A stretch of 64,000 bases of DNA, taken from assembly GCA_026874595.1 (NCBI GenBank), contig CM049314.1:35505229-35569228 (forward strand), given 5' to 3'. How positions within the stretch are numbered: position 1 is the first letter of the stretch; each line of letters opens with the position of its first letter. The position numbers were made by a program, and so were the translations under genes. The notes beneath the pieces are model-generated. The model was not told where the DNA came from, ran no database searches, and worked only from the letters and a program-made list of their open reading frames with translations. Positions 57,151-64,000 of this stretch are shown here, piece after piece. Origin of the DNA: Sipunculus nudus (lineage: Eukaryota; Annelida; Sipuncula; Golfingiida; Sipunculidae).

Positions 57151-57299
57151 GACATAAAATGCATTAAAAGTTACAAAAGTATAATGCGAGGTACTCTCTG
57201 AGCCTCAGATGGTGCTGTTCAGTCTTCGCAAGGGGGGAGGGGGGGGGGGGGGGGGGGGTTAATTGGAAGGCCCGGAGAAAACCATGAACAGACTTTGGA

Positions 57300-57380
57300 C
57301 GGACTAGCGCAGTCCAATCTTATAACCACGCCAGGAATCGAACCAGGGTTGCAGCGGAGGGATCCGAACTTGTTACCATT
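57300..57380 (-). repeat. tRNA-like B box on the minus strand (SINE remnant)
   Basis: GGAATCGAACC (57333-57343) is the complement of a B box. A poly-G tract of about 25 bases lies just upstream (57233-57258). The rest is too decayed to classify. Confidence 0.35.
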
Positions 57381-57399
57381 TCCATGGCCCCTGTGATTT

Positions 57400-57932
57400 G
57401 ACTATTAGGGTGATGTTACTAAATCCAAAACAATCAAGGTTTTGTCCATTTTGAGTAAAAAAATATTTGACATAATGGTATACTGCTGCAAAATAGTGAC
57501 TAAAGTCATTTTTTATTATCATTTCTGATAATTATATTATTCCAAGCTCTTCCCTTATTGAATGGAATAAATCTGGCTTATTTAGTATTTTCTCACACAA
57601 ATTCTTCTGGCGGAGTTCAAAAAAAGACCTTCGTCAAAAAAAAAATCCCATGTCATAGGCTTTAGGCCATATTCTCCCTACTCCCCACATTTTGAACTTG
57701 ACCTGAAGGAATGTGAGCTTTCAGGACACCATCATTCCTATGGCAGTAATTTCCAGCTGGTACCGTCGTTGCAATCGACATACACAAGTCTATTTGTTTA
57801 TGCGAGGTTTTCCCTGTGGCACAGAACAATATAAGAACAGTTGGAGAGATTTTATGATACGCTCAACTCTAATTTTAAATAATTTCAAATAAATTCTCAA
57901 TTATTCCTAATATATTAGATTTGCACAAACGT

Positions 57933-57978
<46 letters not shown>

Positions 57979-60900
57979 ATGTATACAGTTAGTTTTACTT
58001 CATGTACTACAGATCTACTTTTGATACTTTATATTTGTCTATCTATTCATATAAATATCGAAATAAATATACCTATGAGTGATTGTTATATGTCATTTGA
58101 TACAATTCAGAAAATAAAAACTAAGGTTTCAGTAGCTTCGAGGCCCAATTTATTGGATTCCTTGACCCAAAATTATTTAGTTTCAATATCTTATTTGTCA
58201 CTAAAGCTTTACTAGTACCAACGCTATGGGGTTTGGTGTATTTTGACGGCCATTTTGAAAAATGTATCTATTTCCGGGTTGAAGCGCGATCGAGCGGGTT
58301 TTTTCTATAGTTTTTTCTATGACCATAAGGTACTTCCATACCAAAGGGGACCTTTGCATCATGATTTGAAGTCAGAAGTAACCCACCCACTATAACTGCT
58401 TGATGTCATCTTGATGACATTGCCTGGGCTTGATTTTACACGTGACATGGGCCGCGATGAGGGTGAGGTTGTTTGGGTTAGCCCCGCAACCTGCTGGGAT
58501 ATTTGGAGCTACCACCCCTAGTCGCTGATTCTGACAGGAATTCTCAGTCTGCCAAAGCCTTTGCTGCTTCGTTTGGTTGGAGCCACATTGCAAATGTTCA
58601 GTTGCCTGAGACCCTGTTACACTGAAGCAGCCAGTCTTATAAGTTGGACTTGCCTGACTGCACCGAGTGTCAAAAACATTGACCTGGATTATTTAGTAAT
58701 GTCTACCATTATTGAAATGACCGACTTGGCCTGTGGAGGTTTGCAAGGGTCAGTCCACCGTGAAAACTCAAAAATACTTTGTAGACAACTGATGTTCAAA
58801 ACTCACTTTTTACAAAACAAGGACACACAATTCGAATATCCACTGGTTCTATGATTACGATGATACAACTAGTCCAGTTTTCACAATATTTTCTATAATA
58901 TTGATGGCGGGAATACAGATGTTAGATGGAGGTACTGATATGGTGTAACCTGCACAGGTGCTCCAAGGACGATTTATCTTGTACATGCATTCCTCATCTT
59001 GTAGATCATACGACAATACATGTGATCTTATTCAAGTCTTTTAAAGCCCACAGAAGAAACAAAAGTAGCCTAAGCTTTATAAATATATCAAATTATAGTT
59101 TAGGTTATGATTTATCTATATTTGTTAGCAGTAAATGAGTTTCCTAGAAATGACGATACAGCATGCAAAGCGTATCTGTTACTGCATCAATGTGATGATT
59201 CAATATGTATAAAAAATATCAGTATATTGATACAGTCATAGTCACCGTCACCGCCTATAGTTGTTGCTGTCGTCAAAGCAACGATAACAGTTTGACCAAG
59301 ACGGTAACTGCGGTGTGTCTTTTTACACTTACTCATATACAGATGTGGGCGAGGCCTAGAGGCCACAAAACCTATTTCAGTCATCGGGAGCGTTATCAGC
59401 CAACCATGAGTAGTTAAATTCAACAATGAACGGACTCCGCGTGAGTAGGTTTGTTACCCAGTTGGGGAGACAAGTCAAATCAACCTTTGCAGAAAGATAT
59501 ACGCATTATCCGAGAACTTTTTGCGGATAAACGTCATTTCTTTGCTCAAAATGGGGAGGTCTAATATTTCGGTGTTTTGGTGCATACTCTTTCTAGGAAC
59601 AGGATCGTACAATTTGAAAAAGTCAATATTTAAAATATACAGAGACACAACTTAGGTGTGTCATGCTAATATGCAAATGAGAAGAATTCACGAACCCTGT
59701 GTGGCACACTGATATAAAAATATCATTTATTCTAGTTAACAGACCGTTTGTTTAGCAGCCAACACAGAAATTCCGCACACAAAACTATATGTCTAGCAAG
59801 GCATGAAATGAGGTTTTATTAAACACACTGAAGCTGAAAACATTTTTTTCCTTGCGGCCCAGCAGGTCTAAGTTTGCATGTGAAAATATATTTCTCTGTA
59901 TTTCTCATGTCCATCAGGAACTGTTTATACATGTATATGAACATGGCAACCGTATCAATGATAAATGACTTTGTCAGACCTTGATTCGTAGTAGGATGTA
60001 TATAAAAAAACTCTCAATCACACAATATGGTTAACAAATAACAATTCACCTGCAGAAGTCATTTAAATAATCTGGATTTTTCTAACTTCTTAGAAACCAA
60101 AAAAAATCCTGTCAACCACGTAAAAGATTTAGTTACCCTGTATAGGTAAGTTCCATGTGGATTAATCTCTGTTTACAACTAATAACAATTGTATTTTTTA
60201 ACTCCGTTGATCCCTTGCTAGTCCGGCCGTTACCAGGGACATATCGTAACCCTTAAACTAAGAACTTATCACCTTTCTAATGGGCAAGACTAGTTAATGA
60301 ACTTTTTTATCTTTAGCATTGTCAACAAGACAAGTGTGTGTAGTCAACTGAAGAATCACACAATCTGTTGTTTGTTGAACAGACAGTACATGCATTTATA
60401 AGCACCTCTAATAGCCAAACATCTAGATGTTAATGTTAATAGTGTTTATTGAAGTCTCCAAAGAGTGAATTATGGTTTATGTGCAGACTGATAATTCGTA
60501 AGCGTCAATGTATTACAACGTTGCGCTCGAGATCGCTACCCATTTGATGAAAATTTTGTCATAGACAAAACTAAAAAAGTTTATCAACCTCAACATAAGC
60601 AGAACAGGGGTATTGAACGAATATCAGAAGTAAATGTACGTGATATGATGGGATTTTTGATTAAACTGCATATGGAATATACTTAAGCAACATACATAAC
60701 ATAAAACATAGTTATCACGTTTCTAGCATTTGTGATTGTGTATGCTTTCTGAAACGCCTCAGCAAAGAGCCCCATGTGACAGTAAATCTTTTAATAGCTG
60801 TGAATAGTTCCCCGAATCCCACTCAACAGAATGGAAATATTTAAAAAAAATCATGCTGCAATCTGTTATGTATGATCCAATTTCATTATTAAAAAATTAT

Positions 60901-62560
60901 TTTAATTTTATTATTTTCTTATTATTTGATATGCAAAGTGAGTGCACTGCGCATTACCAAATCAAACCTTGAAAATCAAGTGATAAAAAAATATGTGCAT
61001 TTTGAGACTTTTAAATAATACAGATGTTTCATATTGAAATCGAAACAAGATATAGATAGCTCCAAAAGCAAAGCTCACATGTGAATTCATAACTTATCAA
61101 TACTATCAATAATATGAATTATATATATATATAATAATAATATAAATAATATAATATATATATACATATATATATATACAATTGTTCTTTCTAGGTTGTT
61201 TGCAATGCACTGATGGCAAAGTGCTCGATGGTATAACCAGAGCGAATAAATATATATCATGTATGAGGAATCAAACACGATGCTTACAATCGTTTGATTC
61301 CTTATACATGATATATATATATATTCACCTACGGCTGTTCATAGTTACCATGTGCAATTACGTTTTTCTACGATTTCCTACAGGAAGGGGCCACGTTCTG
61401 AGGTGACAAGACAATTTCCATGGCCCCTCTCGCAGGGTAAAGGCCACGTCTTACATACACGTGCCTCGACAATCAAGAACATGTTGAAACCTAGGCGGAT
61501 AGCAGTACGCGATACCTAACAATAGTTTACATGTCCTCTTCCAGATGGTTGTGGTGACAATGCTTCCGTTTGTTGATTTCCAAGAAGGTAAATGTTTCCC
61601 CGACACTGTGTTTTTCCAAACGGCCAAATGACTGACATCAAACTACCCCATCTCATCACCGCTAAGGAATCTTAGTCTTTGGTTTTGATATAAGTGTTTA
61701 GGGAACTTTTGATGTAACAACAACACACACATAGGCACACAAACTCAGACACATGAATTATCATGCTGAAACCTTACATCTCATTTCATTTGGAGTGTAA
61801 ATATAAGCAATAATCCTTGCAGTTTGTAATATTTTCAATATATTCTATGTATCCATTCAATGTATGCTTATGCCAAATATTTTATAAAAATTATCCAGTA
61901 ATTACATATTATATAACTAGTTATTCCTTCAAGCGTTTGTGCCAATATTTATATTAATTATAGGTGCATTTTTTTCAAACGATATGTCCAGTATTTCTTC
62001 CTTCCTTATTGCTGTGAAAATAACACTTTTTTAAATTTTTCAATCCTGCCACTTTACACCAGCGTTATTTATCTGATTTAGGTGACCATATATCATACCT
62101 TAAACATTTTTGAATTTAATTAAAAATATATTTTTGGGGGGAATTAAAAAAAACGGATCAAGATCGTTCCATGAAACCTTGTTGTATGGTATGCGCTACT
62201 ATGACTTGTTTTCGTATCCCATTGGCCATCCATGTAAGACATCAAACAGAAGCATTGCCGATAGATAAGGCGTTAGTTATAATGTCGTGTATTAGGAGAT
62301 AGATGGGTGTTCGATTGGAATACGTCGTTTTCCTCCAATCAGAAAACTCGTTTACACTTGCTTCTTTGTATATTGCAGAAACACATACACTGCAATAATT
62401 AACAGTGTAAACTTCCTCATACAGATGATGCAGTGCCTTCCTCTCTTGTAAAACCTATCTTCCTAGGCTCTACTTACAAAAATCTTCGAGTTGAGAAATA
62501 CAACCTTTACATGATACATTAACGGTAAAACATTTTTTTTTAAAATCCCTGTAAAGTTTA
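57400..62560. other. Gene-free stretch upstream of the window-edge gene's 3' end
   Basis: No gene can be supported. Contents: (TA)n at 57936-57975, a possible decayed coding remnant near 58400-58850, an inverted repeat at 61249-61320, and unique AT-rich DNA. Confidence 0.4.
61249..61320. repeat. Long inverted repeat (about 27-bp arms, about 15-base loop)
   Basis: The left arm '(at)atcatgtatGaggaatcaaac' (61250-61276) pairs with the right arm 'gtttgattcctTatacatgat(at)' (61292-61320) with one mismatch. It could be a small palindromic element or a transcribed hairpin. Confidence 0.65.
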
Positions 62561-62564
62561 CAAT

Positions 62565-62570
62565 TTTATT
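62565..62570 (-). terminator. Candidate poly(A) signal of the TRIM/NHL-like gene
   Basis: TTTATT on the plus strand gives AATAAA on the minus strand, 176 bases past the stop codon. Single motif only. Confidence 0.35.
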
Positions 62571-62745
62571 TTCTGACAGTACATACCATATGGGCTCCTA
62601 GAAATCGGCCGTCAACGTGTAATTAAAATGGCCGAGAAGGCTTGACCTTGCAGATAAACGTTCTCGTTCATATTGATGCAATATAATTTATCCAGCTGTA
62701 TAGAATCTTTATGCCTTTTCTCCATATTTCGTAAATATTTCTAAA

Positions 62746-64000
62746 CTAGTGCAGCTGATACACAACAAGTCTGTTTTGTGGGTAGTGTGCCCCATACCCG
62801 GATTCAAACTCACTTATCCATAGAAGGCCGGAGGGGTCACATGATATTCCAACGGGACACCTGATGCCATCATCTTCTGTGAGTACATGTCTAAGAAAAC
62901 TCCCATCAAATGAATATTCTGACACGGTATGGTTTCCTTTGTCTGCAACTAAGATTGTACCATTTGGAGTTGTTGAGGTACTCATTGGATACGGCTTTAC
63001 TGTACCATAATTCAGTTTAAGTTCGCAGACATGTTTCCCATGTTCATTCCATATTCTTACCTCTGAGCGATTGGAATCGGAAAATATATACATTTCACTC
63101 CCCTTAGTTGTTGCTGCGCATATATGCTGACCATATCCACAATTTAACTTTTTAAACCATACTAGCTTTCCAACCGTATCATATTTTCGCAACGATTCGT
63201 TGTCTGAAGCTGGGGTGACAATTATATTTCCTGTCGAGTCGAATGACGGACAGGAATGTCGGGAACACTTTATATCATATTCTTTCTTAAAATCCAGCGT
63301 ATGGTCGTCAACTCCAACCTCAAAAACTACTCCCTTTTCACCATCTGAGCACAGTACCCTTCCATTGTTAACAGATACGCGGTTGACAGTCCGGGATGCC
63401 GCATACGTAGACAGTATCCATTTCCTGGAATCGTACAACAGTAGTCCTTTACTCCCTCTTGAGACTACGACAGCGGTACCATCTTGAAGTGTCCCTATCC
63501 CAAATCCAGACATCAACCTGTCATCATAGAAACGATTGATTATTGTTGGTTTTTCTTTCAAATAAACCTTTGCGGGTGTATTCTCCTGAACTAATTCCTT
63601 TACCTCAGGGTCGTTCTTGACATCTGATGTTGGTCTTGTCGGGATGTTTGATTCCTCAGTGGGTAGTCTTGCATCTTTCTGGATTTTCAAATCAGAATCT
63701 GAATCAGAGTCATTGGTTGCAGGTCGATTTAGAAATTCCTTACTTTTGGAAACCAAAGCCCCGAAGGATAATTTTAAATCTTTGAGGAATTTTATGCGAT
63801 CAGGTTTTTTCAGTTCTTCCAACGTTTTCTCTGTTTCTTCCAAGCACTGGCGATTCAACTCAAGTTCCATGCGAGACAGAACGACTTCACAGTCACTTTT
63901 TCTGCTGTTTACTAACTGGAATGTTTTCTGATGAGCTGCAAGGTGTTTTTCATGTGCACTTATACCCTTTTCTGCAACATTCAAGTAGTTATCGTCCAGA
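62746..64000 (-). CDS. TRIM-like protein, coiled coil plus NHL-type beta-propeller, 5' end outside window
   Basis: One open frame of about 417 codons reaches the window edge without a stop; codons upstream of the TTG at 63984 (LDDNY) are open too, so that TTG is not a start. The first ~90 visible residues are heptad-rich ('EVVLSRMELELNRQCLEETE', 'KTLEELKKP'). A Ser/Asp-rich linker follows. The last ~260 residues contain propeller-like repeats: 'FGIGTLQDGTAVVV', 'CPSFDSTGNIIVTP', 'STTPNGTILVADKGNHTVSE', 'PVGISCDPSGLLWISEF'. This is the C-terminal half of TRIM2/3/71-type proteins, where RING and B-box would precede. Such proteins act as ubiquitin ligases or RNA/protein binders in the cytoplasm, and intron-poor copies are numerous in molluscs. 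RING and B-box are not visible here, so ligase activity is unproven. Confidence 0.85.
   Translation of the reverse strand, partial: LDDNYLNVAEKGISAHEKHLAAHQKTFQLVNSRKSDCEVVLSRMELELNRQCLEETEKTLEELKKPDRIKFLKDLKLSFGALVSKSKEFLNRPATNDSDSDSDLKIQKDARLPTEESNIPTRPTSDVKNDPEVKELVQENTPAKVYLKEKPTIINRFYDDRLMSGFGIGTLQDGTAVVVSRGSKGLLLYDSRKWILSTYAASRTVNRVSVNNGRVLCSDGEKGVVFEVGVDDHTLDFKKEYDIKCSRHSCPSFDSTGNIIVTPASDNESLRKYDTVGKLVWFKKLNCGYGQHICAATTKGSEMYIFSDSNRSEVRIWNEHGKHVCELKLNYGTVKPYPMSTSTTPNGTILVADKGNHTVSEYSFDGSFLRHVLTEDDGIRCPVGISCDPSGLLWISEFESGYGAHYPQNRLVVYQLH

Noticed and set aside
63200-63931. Plus-strand frames of 95 and 104 codons
   Set aside because: Antisense shadows of the TRIM/NHL-like coding frame.

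Overview
The window looks like nuclear DNA of a lophotrochozoan animal, most likely a bivalve mollusc. Genes are split into short exons with GT-AG introns. Base composition is AT-rich with many (TA)n and (CT)n tracts. There are dense diverged tandem repeats, tRNA-headed SINEs, MITE-like elements, a LINE and a Tc1 remnant. A TRIM/NHL-type gene of the kind expanded in molluscs lies at the right edge. No bacterial, CRISPR or phage-type system is visible. The species assignment is inference.

Left part (1-19,000, + strand). Nine exons of an SLC23-family (nucleobase/ascorbate transporter) gene run from 1955 to 10722; its N-terminal exons lie left of the window. A second SLC23 locus begins at 13621 with a good N-terminal exon. 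Only scattered exon remnants follow, many core exons are absent, and one splice acceptor is destroyed, so I call it a pseudogene. Its NAT-signature exon is preceded by a 35-bp minisatellite whose unit is a copy of that exon's own 3' splice site plus the first 14 exon bases.

Middle part (19,000-26,300). SINE, MITE and two tandem satellite arrays (about 280-bp and about 330-bp units) with no gene.

Centre (26,312-41,922, - strand). A complete seven-exon aldo-keto reductase gene (360 codons by my splicing, all four catalytic residues present). Its last intron (about 10.2 kb) holds two large insertions. The first is an almost full-length L1/Tx1-type LINE with intact ORF2, a 24-base poly(A), a 12-17 bp target-site duplication and an inverted 5' end, the signature of twin priming. 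The second is a 4-kb foldback-like element whose long inverted arms carry tandem 21-bp repeats.

Right part (41,923-62,745). About 21 kb without a gene I can support. It contains low-complexity A/C-rich DNA, an inactivated Tc1-like transposase remnant, an inverse copy of the about 330-bp repeat family, a diverged about 125-bp tandem repeat, tRNA-like SINE heads and hairpins.

Right edge (62,746-64,000, - strand). The 3' end of a TRIM-like gene: coiled coil followed by an NHL-type beta-propeller, truncated by the window.

The genes do not form a functional unit. The interest lies in mobile-element structure and in the decayed transporter paralogue.
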